This document shows positions 51,191 to 61,764 of a stretch of DNA of 64,000 nt, piece after piece; the first letter of the stretch is position 1; every line of letters begins with the position of its first letter. The stretch is from a virus. The notes beneath the pieces were generated by a model. It saw only the letters and a program-made list of their open reading frames with translations, did no database searches and was not told the DNA's origin. Position numbers and translations under genes: made by a program. The stretch spans positions 1 through 64,000 of IMG/VR virus record IMGVR_UViG_3300028025_003013; one strand, 5' to 3'.

Positions 51191-54039
51191 AATTATATAC
51201 TGGTGTAGTTGAAAATCGTAAAGACCCATTAAAGCTGGGTCGTTGTCAGGTTCGTATTGTCGGGTTACACACCGAGCAAAAAACAGTACTACCAACGGCA
51301 GATCTGCCATGGGCATTCCCGATGCAGCCAGTTACCTCTGCTGCGATGAATGGTATTGGCCATGCGCCAGTCGGTCCAGTTGAAGGCACATGGGTCATTA
51401 TCTTCTTTAGAGATGCTGACGAACAACAGCCGATTATGATGGGTACGATCGGTGGTATCCCTCAGGTCGATTCCAAGAAGATAGACGAGTTTACAGACTT
51501 TGTTGAATTGTTTCCAAGTTCAATTGCTCAGACAGGAACTAAGAGTGGTGACGTACCACAGAACGTAGCTACCGATGGTTCTGGTAATCCGATAGCAGTT
51601 GGTTCGGGTGGCTTTTTAACTACTGGCAATGCTGATACACCAGCACAGGCTGCAACTACAGCTAATCAGGCATCCACTGCAGCAAAAGTTGACGCACCAA
51701 TTCCTGGATCTCCACCATACGGTAAAAGAGAAGGTTCTTCGGTAAACATTCCGCAGACATCTTACAAAGGTATTCAAGCACTGGGTAATGCCATGACCTC
51801 GCTGGGTATTACAGCTAGGTATGCACGTGCAGCTATCCTTGGTATTGCCATGGGTGAATCAAAGTGTATACCACAGAACGAAGCATATACTTACAATGCA
51901 GCTAGGTTAAAGCAGGTTTACAGCTGGATTGATGAAGAGAATGCAGCAAAGTATGCTAACTGGAAAGGTTCTCGCGAAGACTTTTTCCGCTACATCTACG
52001 GACCAACAACTCGTTCTGGTAAATCACTGGGACATACTGCTGCTGATGATGGCGCAAAATACTGGGGTCGTGGTTACATTCAGTTAACTGGTAAGGGCAA
52101 CTATACCAAGTACGCAAAGCTGTCTGGCGTAGATATTATTGCTTCACCAGACCTAACCAACGACTACGAAAAAGGTGCGTTAGTTGCTGTTGCTTACTTT
52201 AAAGATCGTGTCAAGGTTGAACAAAATGATCCATCATACTTTGAAGCTGCATGTCGTGCGGTAGGTTATAACGTACCAGACATTAAAGCTGCAAAGAAAG
52301 CATACTACGAATACTTCCTTGGTGAAACTGCTGCAGATGATAAGTCCGCAGTTCCAGGAGAAACACCTGCCAACGTAGCAGTAAACGAACAGGGCATTCC
52401 ACTAGATCGTGTTCAAAATATGGACACAGGATTCTCTGATCCTGATATGAAGTATCCACTAAGATCTCATATCAACGAACCAGATACAAACCGACTGGCT
52501 CGAAGCAAAGTCCCTGGAACTGCAGTTGAAAAGAAAGATGCCACACGTTTAAATGGATTGCCAGTTGCCGATGGTACTACCTTTAGCCAACCAGCTGTTC
52601 CTTACAACGCCAAGTATCCATACAACCATGTGTTCGAATCTGAGTCTGGACATATTCAAGAATTTGACGATACACCAGATAATGAACGTGTTCACCTGTA
52701 TCATAAGACAGGGACATTCCTTGAGGTTGACGTAAACGGCACTCAGGTTAATCGTATCACTGGCGATGGCTATACAATCATCGACAAGAACGGCTATATC
52801 TATATCAAGGGCGCATGTACCATTACAGCAGAAGGTGCTACAAACATCTTTGTTAATGCTGATGCCAACATTAAGGTTGCAGGTCTAACTCAGATCGATC
52901 TACTCAACGATGCTGCAATTAACGTGGCTGGCAATCTAGACTTAAACGTGGCTGGTGCATTTCAAGTTAAGTGCGATACCTTTACACTTGAAACTACTGG
53001 TGACTCTGTAGATATAACTTCTGCCACTGGAATAAACATTCAGGGAGAAGAAGCGATTAATGTAAAATCCGCTGCAGAAGTTAATATTCAAGGTGAAGGT
53101 GATGTTAACGCAAAGTCTGCTGGCGCAGTTAATCTGCAAGCTGGTGCTGATGTTAGCCTTAAAGCTGGTGGTAATGTTGCTGCCGATGGTTCTATTATCG
53201 ATCTGGCCAATGGTTCTTCTTCGGATGCAGCAGATGCTGCTGATGCAGCCAAGACTGATCTCGGTGATCCGCCAGCTGTTGGTAGTCCAGAAAACAATGT
53301 GTTTCAAACACTGGAAGTTCCAACTCGTAATATGGAAGATGAAGCAGCATACGAAACTCCAGAAGACAATGCTTCACCAGAAGGACAAGCAGCAAACAAA
53401 CGTGAGGTGGTTGGTGAAAAGAGCACTCCAGAAAACACTACTGCTACTGAGTCTGCACCTGCGCCAGCAAACAATGTTAAACCTCAGGGAGCAAACTGCG
53501 ATCTGATCTACACAATGAATACTTTCCCGACATCGTTTAGATTGTCACCGAATGTTAATGTGGGAACTATGATTGCTGGTAGCCATATCCTACAGGGTCA
53601 ACAGGCTCTTGGCAAGATGATGAGTATACAAGAGATCGTTTGTAATATGAAAGGTCTTGCAGAAAACTGTATTGAACCGATCATGGCTCTTGCTGGTGGT
53701 AAGGGTGGTATTATTATTACGTCTGGCTTTAGGCAGAATGGTGTAGTGAGTAACTCATCTGCTACTTCTCAACATCCTGCGGGACAAGCATTCGACTTCC
53801 AATTGACTGGTAAGATTAATGACTATCAGGCTACCTATGACTTTGTTCAGAAAGTTGCCGCAAGTGTGCCATTTGATCAATTGATTCTGGAGTATAGAGA
53901 TCCAGGGGTGAATGGTAATAACAGAAAAGTTCGCATCTGCTGGGTTCACTGCTCATTCAAGTACACTGGAAACCGTAAGATGGCATTCACTATGTTGAAC
54001 GACAAGACCTATAAGAAAGATGGTTTCGCTTTAGTATGA
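51187..54039 (+). CDS. 5: Tail spike hub gp5-like with GH19-like and M15 peptidase domains
   Basis: 950 residues (T4 gp5: 575). N-terminal OB domain (about 1-95: GRCQVRIVGLHTE, GPVEGTWVIIFFRDADEQQPIMMGTIGG). A GH19-like lysozyme follows (about 190-400: AILGIAMGESKCIPQNEAY, YWGRGYIQLTGKGNYTKY), then a beta-helix spike (about 480-680, regular V-I-G/N repeats). A Ser/Pro/Glu linker leads to a C-terminal peptidase M15-like domain (about 820-950: SQHPAGQAFDF, WVHCSF). T4 gp5 carries one lysozyme; here two different peptidoglycan cleavage activities sit on one spike. Confidence 0.88.
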   Translation: MKLYTGVVENRKDPLKLGRCQVRIVGLHTEQKTVLPTADLPWAFPMQPVTSAAMNGIGHAPVGPVEGTWVIIFFRDADEQQPIMMGTIGGIPQVDSKKIDEFTDFVELFPSSIAQTGTKSGDVPQNVATDGSGNPIAVGSGGFLTTGNADTPAQAATTANQASTAAKVDAPIPGSPPYGKREGSSVNIPQTSYKGIQALGNAMTSLGITARYARAAILGIAMGESKCIPQNEAYTYNAARLKQVYSWIDEENAAKYANWKGSREDFFRYIYGPTTRSGKSLGHTAADDGAKYWGRGYIQLTGKGNYTKYAKLSGVDIIASPDLTNDYEKGALVAVAYFKDRVKVEQNDPSYFEAACRAVGYNVPDIKAAKKAYYEYFLGETAADDKSAVPGETPANVAVNEQGIPLDRVQNMDTGFSDPDMKYPLRSHINEPDTNRLARSKVPGTAVEKKDATRLNGLPVADGTTFSQPAVPYNAKYPYNHVFESESGHIQEFDDTPDNERVHLYHKTGTFLEVDVNGTQVNRITGDGYTIIDKNGYIYIKGACTITAEGATNIFVNADANIKVAGLTQIDLLNDAAINVAGNLDLNVAGAFQVKCDTFTLETTGDSVDITSATGINIQGEEAINVKSAAEVNIQGEGDVNAKSAGAVNLQAGADVSLKAGGNVAADGSIIDLANGSSSDAADAADAAKTDLGDPPAVGSPENNVFQTLEVPTRNMEDEAAYETPEDNASPEGQAANKREVVGEKSTPENTTATESAPAPANNVKPQGANCDLIYTMNTFPTSFRLSPNVNVGTMIAGSHILQGQQALGKMMSIQEIVCNMKGLAENCIEPIMALAGGKGGIIITSGFRQNGVVSNSSATSQHPAGQAFDFQLTGKINDYQATYDFVQKVAASVPFDQLILEYRDPGVNGNNRKVRICWVHCSFKYTGNRKMAFTMLNDKTYKKDGFALV

Positions 54040-54088
54040 TCCCTAACACCGTAATTATGCACCAAGTCAAGTTTGGAGTCAAGTTTAG

Positions 54089-54670
54089 ATGACAGTTAAA
54101 GTTACTCAATTGAATCCAAGCGGATTTGGTGCAGTGGCTGGAGATCCACTTGCTGCAATTACCGAAGATGGGTCAACTGCATATTCCAACTTTATTCCAA
54201 CAGTATACGAAGGTGCGGTGTTTTCCATAGATTTACAATTTCAAGGTTCGTATGCCAGTGCAGCCGAGCCACCAGTAATTACTCTTGAAAATGCCACTGC
54301 TGTTTCGCTGACTACAAACCTTTCAGCAAATGGGTTAACTGCTACGAAACCTAATGCTTATACGTATAGGATTACTGGCTCATGGGCTAATGCTTTTACA
54401 AATAGTTACTATCAGTTTAAAATGAGAGACTATTCTTTAAAGGTTTTACCACCAACCACTACGGAAGACTGGATTGCTTTGATACGTTATCAGATGCCGT
54501 CTCCAACTTCAATACAAAAGGACATTGTGTTTAGTGTAACGATTCCACCAGATCCATTATTGGGTGGTCATCCAACTACAGAAAATGTCACCATAAGTCA
54601 GTGGGTATTCTGGAACTTTGCTTCAGCCAGAGCAGCAGTTATTAGCCTAGTGGCACAGGGAGAAATATAA
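54089..54670 (+). CDS. Virion structural protein (baseplate region)
   Basis: 193 residues, beta-rich, with Ser/Thr/Pro-rich composition (IPTVYEGAVFSIDLQFQGSYASAAEPPVITLENATA). Lies between the hub spike and PAAR tip genes and overlaps the latter by one base, where marine T4-like phages often have an unassigned virion protein. A spike or baseplate decoration role is inferred from position. Confidence 0.7.
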   Translation: MTVKVTQLNPSGFGAVAGDPLAAITEDGSTAYSNFIPTVYEGAVFSIDLQFQGSYASAAEPPVITLENATAVSLTTNLSANGLTATKPNAYTYRITGSWANAFTNSYYQFKMRDYSLKVLPPTTTEDWIALIRYQMPSPTSIQKDIVFSVTIPPDPLLGGHPTTENVTISQWVFWNFASARAAVISLVAQGEI

Positions 54671-54984
54671 TGCCAGCAGTAGCAAGAGCAGGAGATACCG
54701 TACTTTCTATCGATGGAACAGGGTTCAAGTGTCGTCAACCCATGCAGACCTCTGTGGGTGCGGTTAATGGTAATAACGTATTTGCCAATGGTATCCTTAT
54801 CGTGGTTCATGGTAAACTGATAGCACCCCATCCTAAGTCTGGATGTCAACCAGATACTTCTACTTTATCCACGTCATCCAGTAAAGTTAAGATCGGTGGA
54901 CTGGGAGTTGGAAGAATCGGAGACGATTATGGTGGAATTAACACAATTACGCAAGGTTCTTCAAATGTGTTCGCAGGTGGATAA
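54670..54984 (+). CDS. PAAR-domain spike tip protein
   Basis: 104 residues. MPAVARAGDTVLSIDGTGF and the VHGKLIAPH...C pattern match PAAR proteins, which cap the trimeric spike with a metal-sharpened cone (T4 gp5.4 analogue). Directly downstream of the hub/spike genes. Confidence 0.85.
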   Translation: MPAVARAGDTVLSIDGTGFKCRQPMQTSVGAVNGNNVFANGILIVVHGKLIAPHPKSGCQPDTSTLSTSSSKVKIGGLGVGRIGDDYGGINTITQGSSNVFAGG

Positions 54985-54990
54985 TAAATA
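54983..54990 (+). promoter_or_regulatory. Possible late promoter box AATAAATA
   Basis: AATAAATA overlapping the PAAR stop codon, 6 bp before ATG 54996, so any transcript starting here would be leaderless. Confidence 0.35.
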
Positions 54991-54995
54991 ATCAA

Positions 54996-55397
54996 ATGGC
55001 TACAGCAACTAAAAAACAACGCACCTTTTCGGACTTGGATCTGAATTTTACCGCACATCCAGTTACGGGAGATGTAGCACGGCTATACGACGAGAATGCC
55101 ATCAAGCGTTCAGTGCGAAACCTGCTTCAAACAAACAACTTTGAACGACCATTTCATAGCGAAATAGGTTCTCAGATCCGTGCCTTACTATTTGAACCAG
55201 CATCCCCAGTTTTAAATACCATGCTAAAGCGAGTTATTGCTGACACCATTGCTACCTTTGAACCAAGAGTTGTGGTAAACAGTGTTACAGTTTCTTCAAA
55301 CGCAGACAATAACGCATTGAATGTTACCTTGGTATTCACCATAGTGAACACAGTTAACCCAGTAACAATGAATGTTGTTTTACAGAGAACACGATAA
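54996..55397 (+). CDS. 25: Baseplate wedge gp25-like
   Basis: 133 residues (T4: 132). FSDLDLNFTAHPVTGDVARLYDENAIKRSVRNLLQTNNFERPFHSEIGSQIRALLFEP is the conserved gp25/lysozyme-like core found in all contractile tails. It initiates the sheath at the wedge. TAATG-type junction with gp6. Confidence 0.93.
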   Translation: MATATKKQRTFSDLDLNFTAHPVTGDVARLYDENAIKRSVRNLLQTNNFERPFHSEIGSQIRALLFEPASPVLNTMLKRVIADTIATFEPRVVVNSVTVSSNADNNALNVTLVFTIVNTVNPVTMNVVLQRTR

Positions 55398-57223
55398 TGG
55401 ACAATAAAAGAATTAGAGTCACCGAACTGGATTTTGACCAGATCAAAGACAACTTCAAGAACTTCCTAAAAGGTCAAAGCGAGTTTCAGGACTATGACTT
55501 TGAAGGTTCTGGCGTTAATGTGTTGCTGGATATTCTGGCTTACAATACTCACTACAATGCGATGTATGCCAACCTTGCCATGAACGAGGCATTCTTGGAC
55601 TCAGCTTCCAAACGAAACAACGTAGTTTCCCATGCCAAGTCGTTGGGTTATATTCCAGTCCCAGCCAAGTGTGCTGAGGCAGTTGTTAACATTACCGTTT
55701 TCAATGCCACAAATTCTCCAGACACACTTACGCTTCCAGCGTTTACTCAATTCTCAACTTCCATTGATAAAGTAAACTACAACTTTTACAGCAGAAATGC
55801 TATAACAACAGCACCAGTTAATGGCATTTATACCTTTAGCAATGTAGTTATTACCGAAGGTACGCCACTGCGTTTTCAGTATATCGTCAATGAAGGTGTT
55901 TCGTTCCTAATTCCGAATCCTGGTGCAGATCTTTCTACGCTAAGTGTTCGTGTTCAAGACAGCACCAGCACTAGTGGTTACGTGGTTTATACACGTGGTG
56001 ATGACCTAACGCTGGTTAAGCCAGATGATACAGTTTTCTTTGTTAAGGAAATTGATAATGAGTTGTATGAAGTTTACTTTGGTGATGGCGTAACTGGTCG
56101 TCCAGTTATTTCTGGTAATGTGGTTACCTTGGATTACTTTGTTTCCAATAAGGAAGCTGCAAACAACGCCAAGGCATTTACCTGCAACACTAACATTGGT
56201 GGTGGCACTGTTGCGGTTACTACAGTTTCCATGGCGCAGGGTGGTTCTTCTATCGAAAGCATCGACAGCATTAAGTTCAATGCACCACGCAACTATGCAG
56301 CACAGAATCGTGCAGTTACCGCTGAAGACTATAAAGTTATTCTACCTTCCATCTATCCGAACATTGAATCGGTAAACGTATGGGGTGGCGAGGAAGCGGA
56401 TCCTCCACAGTACGGTAAGGTATTCATCTCTATTAAACCAAAGTCTGGCGAAACCCTTACTACTTCTACCAAAGAAATCATTAAGAAAAACATTCTCCGC
56501 AGCAAGAACATTGTTTCTATTACTCCAGAGATCGTTGACGCAGACTTTTTGTATGTGAACGTATACACCGCAGTATACTACAATCCTTTGCAAACTGAGA
56601 AAAACCCAGACACTATAAAAACGCTGGTAAACAATACGATCAATAAGTATGATAATGATGACCTTCGTAGGTTCGGTGGTATGTTTAGGTACTCGAAATT
56701 GTCTCGTTTAATCGATGCAACTGATGTTTCTATAACAAGTAACATCACAAATGTTACCTTTATGAAGATACTTACACCAGCCTTCAATACAAAGGCTAAA
56801 TATAACATAACTTTCAACAACCCAATACATTCCTCTCTAGCTGCAGATGAGTCTATAAAAAGCACTGCGTTTTACATCTCTTCCACAGAACAACCAGTTT
56901 ATATTGACGATGATGGTGTTGGAAATTTAAGAATGTTTTACTATACTGGAACGAACACAAAAGTGTTTATTAACAAAACTCTCGGTACAGTAAATTACTT
57001 AACTGGAAAAGTTGTGATCAACGATTTAGTTATTGCTTCTGCTCCAAATAATATCATCGAATTACACTGTACTCCAGATTCTAACGACGTAGTTTCTGTT
57101 AGAAATCAAATCGTAGCACTTAATCAGAACAGCACCAGAGTTAACGTAATCGTTGACACAGTTGCTTCTGGACAATTCGCTGGTGGAACGAACTTTATAT
57201 TCTCCTCAAATAACGCAAGATGA
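55397..57223 (+). CDS. 6: Baseplate wedge gp6-like
   Basis: 608 residues (T4: 660). ITELDFDQIKDNFKNFLKGQSEFQDYDFEGSGVNVLLDILAYNTHYNAMYANLAMNEAFLDSA is the gp6/gpJ signature, and RNYAAQNRAVTAEDYKVILPSIYPNIESVNVWGGEEADPPQYGKVFISIKP the second. Forms the inner wedge ring. ATGA overlap with the next gene. Confidence 0.93.
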   Translation: MDNKRIRVTELDFDQIKDNFKNFLKGQSEFQDYDFEGSGVNVLLDILAYNTHYNAMYANLAMNEAFLDSASKRNNVVSHAKSLGYIPVPAKCAEAVVNITVFNATNSPDTLTLPAFTQFSTSIDKVNYNFYSRNAITTAPVNGIYTFSNVVITEGTPLRFQYIVNEGVSFLIPNPGADLSTLSVRVQDSTSTSGYVVYTRGDDLTLVKPDDTVFFVKEIDNELYEVYFGDGVTGRPVISGNVVTLDYFVSNKEAANNAKAFTCNTNIGGGTVAVTTVSMAQGGSSIESIDSIKFNAPRNYAAQNRAVTAEDYKVILPSIYPNIESVNVWGGEEADPPQYGKVFISIKPKSGETLTTSTKEIIKKNILRSKNIVSITPEIVDADFLYVNVYTAVYYNPLQTEKNPDTIKTLVNNTINKYDNDDLRRFGGMFRYSKLSRLIDATDVSITSNITNVTFMKILTPAFNTKAKYNITFNNPIHSSLAADESIKSTAFYISSTEQPVYIDDDGVGNLRMFYYTGTNTKVFINKTLGTVNYLTGKVVINDLVIASAPNNIIELHCTPDSNDVVSVRNQIVALNQNSTRVNVIVDTVASGQFAGGTNFIFSSNNAR

Positions 57224-60200
57224 CAAGTTTAGTCAAAGCCAAAGTTTCCACTGTAGTATCCAAACAGGCTCCAGAGTTTGTTCGTGAGGAACATGCTAAG
57301 TTCATTCAATTCTTAGAAGCATACTATGAGTGGATGGAGCAACAGGGCAATGCTGGCTTTACGATGCGTAATATTGAAAGCGCACGAGACATTGATAAGA
57401 CTGTAGACGACTTTGTCCAGTACTTTCAAAAGGAGTTAATGGTTGCTATCCCTGAGTATGTTATCAGCGATAAGCGTATGCTGGCTCAGCGTATCCATGA
57501 CCTGTATCGTGCCAAGGGTACTAATCAGTCCTACGAATTACTATTCCGTATTCTATACGACGAACCAGCGGAGATCTACTATCCCAAGGTAGACTTACTA
57601 CGTTCTTCGGACGGCAAGTTTGACAGACGCACTGTTATTAAAGTTATCGAGAATGCTGGTGATGCGTTTAACTTAGTTGGACAAACAATCACTCAGGCTG
57701 CAGATTTAGGTAATGGTATTACTTTGGCATCGGCTAGAGTAGAATCAGTTATTAAGACTTCTGCTGGCACAAACATTATTGCAGAAATAAACATTAATCC
57801 CACAACACTTGTTGGAACATTTATTGCTGGTGCCACCATTACTGGTTTAGACAATCAAACCGATTCTCTAATCTCCATGACCTCACAAACCCTAATCTCC
57901 AATGTTAGATTGGACACAAAGGGTTCGTATTACAGCATTGGTCAAAAGTTTACCACTGCAGCTGGTTCTGGTTTAGACTTTCTTTGTGAAGTTGCCACTG
58001 TTCAAACAGGTAGTATTTCTGGCATCTTTGTTCAAAACCCTGGATCTAACTATCGCAAGGGTGACTTAATCAATTTCAATAATACAGATACTGGTGGTTA
58101 TGGTGCCAGTGCCGTTGTTGAAGAAGTAGATCAAACAGCGTTCCTATTGGAAACTACCACTGGTGCGTTGTTCTCCACAGGTGCACTAACCTTTGATATT
58201 GGTGACGCAACCAATACCTATGTTGGTCTTCCAACTTATAACAATCTGGCAGGAACACGTTTAACTGGTACAGGTACTGGTGCAGCGTTCAATGTAGGCT
58301 TCACTGAGGGTTCTCCAGACGTTTACACAATTGGTATCTATGCTGGTGGTAATAACTACACTGTTGGCGATACAATTAAAATTCTAGGAACATCAGTTGG
58401 TGGTGCCACAACTACCAATGATATTACTATTACTGTTGCCACACTAAGCGACATTCAGGCTACAGCTGGTGACTTTATTGTTGGTCAGACATGGATTGTT
58501 GCAGATTTAGGCAGTACTACTCAGTTGCAATGGAATCAGATCGCAGGAACAACTGGTCAGGTATATACTGTGGGATCTCGATTCACTGCTGCCATAGAAG
58601 GTTACGGCAGGGGTTCTGGTAAAGCAACACAAACTTCTATTGATACTGTTACCTTTACTGGCACAGCGCCAGCAGTTTCGGTAAGTCCAGATATTGATCG
58701 CAGCAGGGGTCGTATCTCTGATACAGCATTGACTTCTTCAACTGCATCATTTATGTTGTTGGAAGATGGTGGTAAAATTATTCCTGAAGATGCCACCATC
58801 GGTGGTATTAAGAGTGTTAGGGTTATTGATGGTGGTAAGTTTTATAACAAAACCCCAATCCCAACAGCTGCAAATTCTTCAGGCAGTAACGCAAAGTTAG
58901 TTGCTTACGGTGAAGACATCGGTAGGATCACAGGTATAAACATCACAAACCTTGGTGTTTACTATGAATCCAAACCATCTGTTGCTTCTCCAGTTAATGC
59001 TATCATCAACAATTTAAACAATACCAACTTTGTTCCTGGTGAGGCTATCTACAGCGAACCAGAAGTATTGTTATTGGAAACTGGTGGTGAGTTGCTTCTT
59101 GAGAATAGCTATAGCGATAGGCTACTCAATGAAGAACAAAGTGGTGGTTATGGTTTATTCGAATCCTTTAACACATCAAGAAACCTACTAACTATTAGCC
59201 CAGCTAATATTAAGAATCGTATAGTTTCTGAGAATGGATTAAACTACATTACCTTTGAAGATCAACGTAAGGTTGTAACTGAAGATTCTGGTGAGTTTAC
59301 TGGCAATCAGGTTATTCGTGGTCTAACCTCTGGCGCACGTGCTCGAATCATGAGCATTGGCCATGCGGAAGTTACGCCACAACGTGGTGCAGTGGGTAAG
59401 TATGTTGGTGTGTTTATTGGTGCTGATGGTAAAGTTTCTGAATCATCAAAGCGCATGCCAGACAATCTTTACCACCAAGAGTTTAGCTACGTTATTAAAG
59501 TTGGTCTGTCCATCGATAAATACCGTGATGCAGTAAAGCGTATTCTACACCCAGTGGGTCTTGCACTATTCGGACAGGTTGCTATTCAGTCCTTTGGCGA
59601 CGCAAAAATGCCAGGACTTACTTCCACTGATTTGTTCCGCACTCTTAGCCTTGGTATTAGACAGATTATTGATGCCAAGATGAAGTCGTTACACCACAAT
59701 GTAACTTTGGTATTCCCGTTGTTCGACAAAGCAAATATGCGCATGCATATTCTGGCGTCAGACTTCTTACCAGTACTTCACTTCCCACGTGCGGAACCAC
59801 TCAGCGTATATGTTCTGGATTTGAGATCCAAGTCTATAACCGACTGGCATACTCATATCTGGTTAGATCCTATGGATCTTCGTTCTCAAATTAGACAGAA
59901 CGTAGTTAGCATCGAATCTAAGGTTCTTAGAAGTGGTGTGCAATTGGTTGGTGGACCAAGACTTGGTAATCTAGAAAAATTCAAATTCTTCATACCACCA
60001 TATGAAGCTGGAACTAAAAATTCTTTAAATCTGAATCGTGAAGCATGGGATCAGGTATACCCTGCTCCGAATAATACCTATTGGAATACATACGGCACAA
60101 CTCAGATTAAAGACTTCGGCGATATCGTATTGGCAGATGTCATAAATAATCCAGAGAGAAAGGTCGATTTTATCATAATCGATGCTCATATCGACATAGT

Positions 60201-60354
60201 CTCGAACCCTCCTGGGGAAGTTACTTTCGATTATGGTTTATCTTATATTACAATGGATAATTTAGGGTTTACAATGGACTTAGATACAGAAAGATCTGAC
60301 TCCGATGACATCTTCATGGACGATATTCAAACAACAATGGACTCTACAAAATAA
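57220..60354 (+). CDS. 7: Baseplate wedge protein, gp7-like in position and size
   Basis: 1044 residues (T4 gp7: 1032). N-terminal helical domain APEFVREEHAKFIQFLEAYYEWMEQQGNAG...DDFVQYFQKELM--IP...RIHDLYRAKGTNQSYELLFRILYDE is typical of marine T4-like wedge proteins. A long beta-rich Gly/Thr/Asn-rich middle and a C-terminal alpha/beta region follow. Position between gp6 and gp8 supports gp7. Sequence similarity to T4 gp7 itself is not visible to me. Confidence 0.75.
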   Translation: MTSLVKAKVSTVVSKQAPEFVREEHAKFIQFLEAYYEWMEQQGNAGFTMRNIESARDIDKTVDDFVQYFQKELMVAIPEYVISDKRMLAQRIHDLYRAKGTNQSYELLFRILYDEPAEIYYPKVDLLRSSDGKFDRRTVIKVIENAGDAFNLVGQTITQAADLGNGITLASARVESVIKTSAGTNIIAEININPTTLVGTFIAGATITGLDNQTDSLISMTSQTLISNVRLDTKGSYYSIGQKFTTAAGSGLDFLCEVATVQTGSISGIFVQNPGSNYRKGDLINFNNTDTGGYGASAVVEEVDQTAFLLETTTGALFSTGALTFDIGDATNTYVGLPTYNNLAGTRLTGTGTGAAFNVGFTEGSPDVYTIGIYAGGNNYTVGDTIKILGTSVGGATTTNDITITVATLSDIQATAGDFIVGQTWIVADLGSTTQLQWNQIAGTTGQVYTVGSRFTAAIEGYGRGSGKATQTSIDTVTFTGTAPAVSVSPDIDRSRGRISDTALTSSTASFMLLEDGGKIIPEDATIGGIKSVRVIDGGKFYNKTPIPTAANSSGSNAKLVAYGEDIGRITGINITNLGVYYESKPSVASPVNAIINNLNNTNFVPGEAIYSEPEVLLLETGGELLLENSYSDRLLNEEQSGGYGLFESFNTSRNLLTISPANIKNRIVSENGLNYITFEDQRKVVTEDSGEFTGNQVIRGLTSGARARIMSIGHAEVTPQRGAVGKYVGVFIGADGKVSESSKRMPDNLYHQEFSYVIKVGLSIDKYRDAVKRILHPVGLALFGQVAIQSFGDAKMPGLTSTDLFRTLSLGIRQIIDAKMKSLHHNVTLVFPLFDKANMRMHILASDFLPVLHFPRAEPLSVYVLDLRSKSITDWHTHIWLDPMDLRSQIRQNVVSIESKVLRSGVQLVGGPRLGNLEKFKFFIPPYEAGTKNSLNLNREAWDQVYPAPNNTYWNTYGTTQIKDFGDIVLADVINNPERKVDFIIIDAHIDIVSNPPGEVTFDYGLSYITMDNLGFTMDLDTERSDSDDIFMDDIQTTMDSTK

Positions 60355-60369
60355 GAGTTAGGAGAAAAA

Positions 60370-61764
60370 ATGGCTGCTATTATTACAAACAAATTTCGCA
60401 TTCACAATGCAATGTCCTTTAAAGAAGGCTTTGGTGAAGCGTCGCCGACACAGATGTATCTGTTTATCGGTCGTTCACAACCATGGGCTTCGGACGCTGC
60501 GCCAGATACCCCAGTAGACACAGTTGAATCTGAATACTTTAACTACGATGATATGATTGCTATGAAACGCATTCAGGCATCAGACGTTTCCCATGCTATT
60601 CTGCGTCGTAACTGGACTTCTGGTAAGTACTATGACATCTATCGTCACAACTACAACAACAGTGCTAATCAGGGTGTTGACATCGATGCTGGTACTGGCA
60701 CAACTCGTCAAACATTATTTGATGCAAACTACTTTGTTGTTACTGAAGAATACAACGTATACAAGTGTTTAGATAACCGCAACGCTGCAAGCGTAGTTGC
60801 TCCTTCAACACAACAACCGACTGGCACTTCAACTTCCGCATTTACTACATCTGATGGTTACACATGGAAGTACATGTACTCTATCTCTCCTGCTGATACA
60901 TTGAAGTTTGTTTCTACAGACTTTATTCCAGTTAAGACTTTGACTGGTAACCCAGGATCTACAGATTCATACTACAGCCAGTGGCTTGTTCAGGCTGCAG
61001 CTACAAGCGGTTCTATCGACAACATCGTTATCACTAATAATGGTACTGGTTATACCAGTGCTCCAACTGTTGCTATTTCTGGTGATGGCACTGGTGCTAC
61101 GGCAACTGCCACTGTAACAGCTGGTGGAGTTACAGCGATAAATATTACCAACCCAGGAAGTGGTTACACTTATGTAACTATTTCTTTCTCTGGTGGTGCT
61201 GGCGCAAATGCATCAGCATCTGCTATCATCTCGCCAAAGGGTGGTCATGGTTCAGATCCTGTCAAGGAACTTGGTGGTTTCTATGTAATTATGAACGTAC
61301 GTCTTGAGTACGCTGATGGTGGTGGTGACTTCCCTGTTGATAATGATTATCGTCGTATCGGTATTATCAAAGATCCAATCTTGTTTGGAACAACCAACCT
61401 TGCAACAACTTCAACCCTAAGAGCAACAAAGACTTTGACTCTGCAGGCTGGCGTTTCTGGAACCTTTATCGTTGACGAAGTTATTACTCAGTCAACCACT
61501 GGTGCAACTGGTCGTATCGTTTCTTATGATCCTACTACACGTGTAGTAAACTACATCAAACAACAGGGTGTTCAAAACAACATCGACTTTACAACTGGTA
61601 ACAATATTACTGGTGCTGGCTCTGGTGCTGTTGGTAACGTATCTGCTTTGGGTAACCCAGAAGTTGCTATCGACTCTGGTGAGATCATTTACTTTGAGAA
61701 TCGTCGTCCAATTAATCGTGCTTCGGACCAGTTAGAAGACATTAAGATCGTTGTTGAGATGTAA
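60370..61764 (+). CDS. 8: Baseplate wedge gp8-like
   Basis: 464 residues (T4: 334). FRIHNAMSFKEGFGEASPTQMYLFIGRSQPWASDAAPDTPVDT and DGYTWKYMYSISPADTLKFVSTDFIPVKTL are gp8 signatures of marine T4-like phages. A Gly/Thr-rich beta insertion (about 215-300, NNGTGYTSAPTVAISGDGTG units) explains the extra length. AGTTAGGAGAAAAA precedes the ATG. Confidence 0.88.
   Translation: MAAIITNKFRIHNAMSFKEGFGEASPTQMYLFIGRSQPWASDAAPDTPVDTVESEYFNYDDMIAMKRIQASDVSHAILRRNWTSGKYYDIYRHNYNNSANQGVDIDAGTGTTRQTLFDANYFVVTEEYNVYKCLDNRNAASVVAPSTQQPTGTSTSAFTTSDGYTWKYMYSISPADTLKFVSTDFIPVKTLTGNPGSTDSYYSQWLVQAAATSGSIDNIVITNNGTGYTSAPTVAISGDGTGATATATVTAGGVTAINITNPGSGYTYVTISFSGGAGANASASAIISPKGGHGSDPVKELGGFYVIMNVRLEYADGGGDFPVDNDYRRIGIIKDPILFGTTNLATTSTLRATKTLTLQAGVSGTFIVDEVITQSTTGATGRIVSYDPTTRVVNYIKQQGVQNNIDFTTGNNITGAGSGAVGNVSALGNPEVAIDSGEIIYFENRRPINRASDQLEDIKIVVEM

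Noticed and set aside
54036-54092. 18-codon frame between gene 5 and the next structural gene
   Set aside because: Too short, no family and no clear ribosome site; treated as a spacer.
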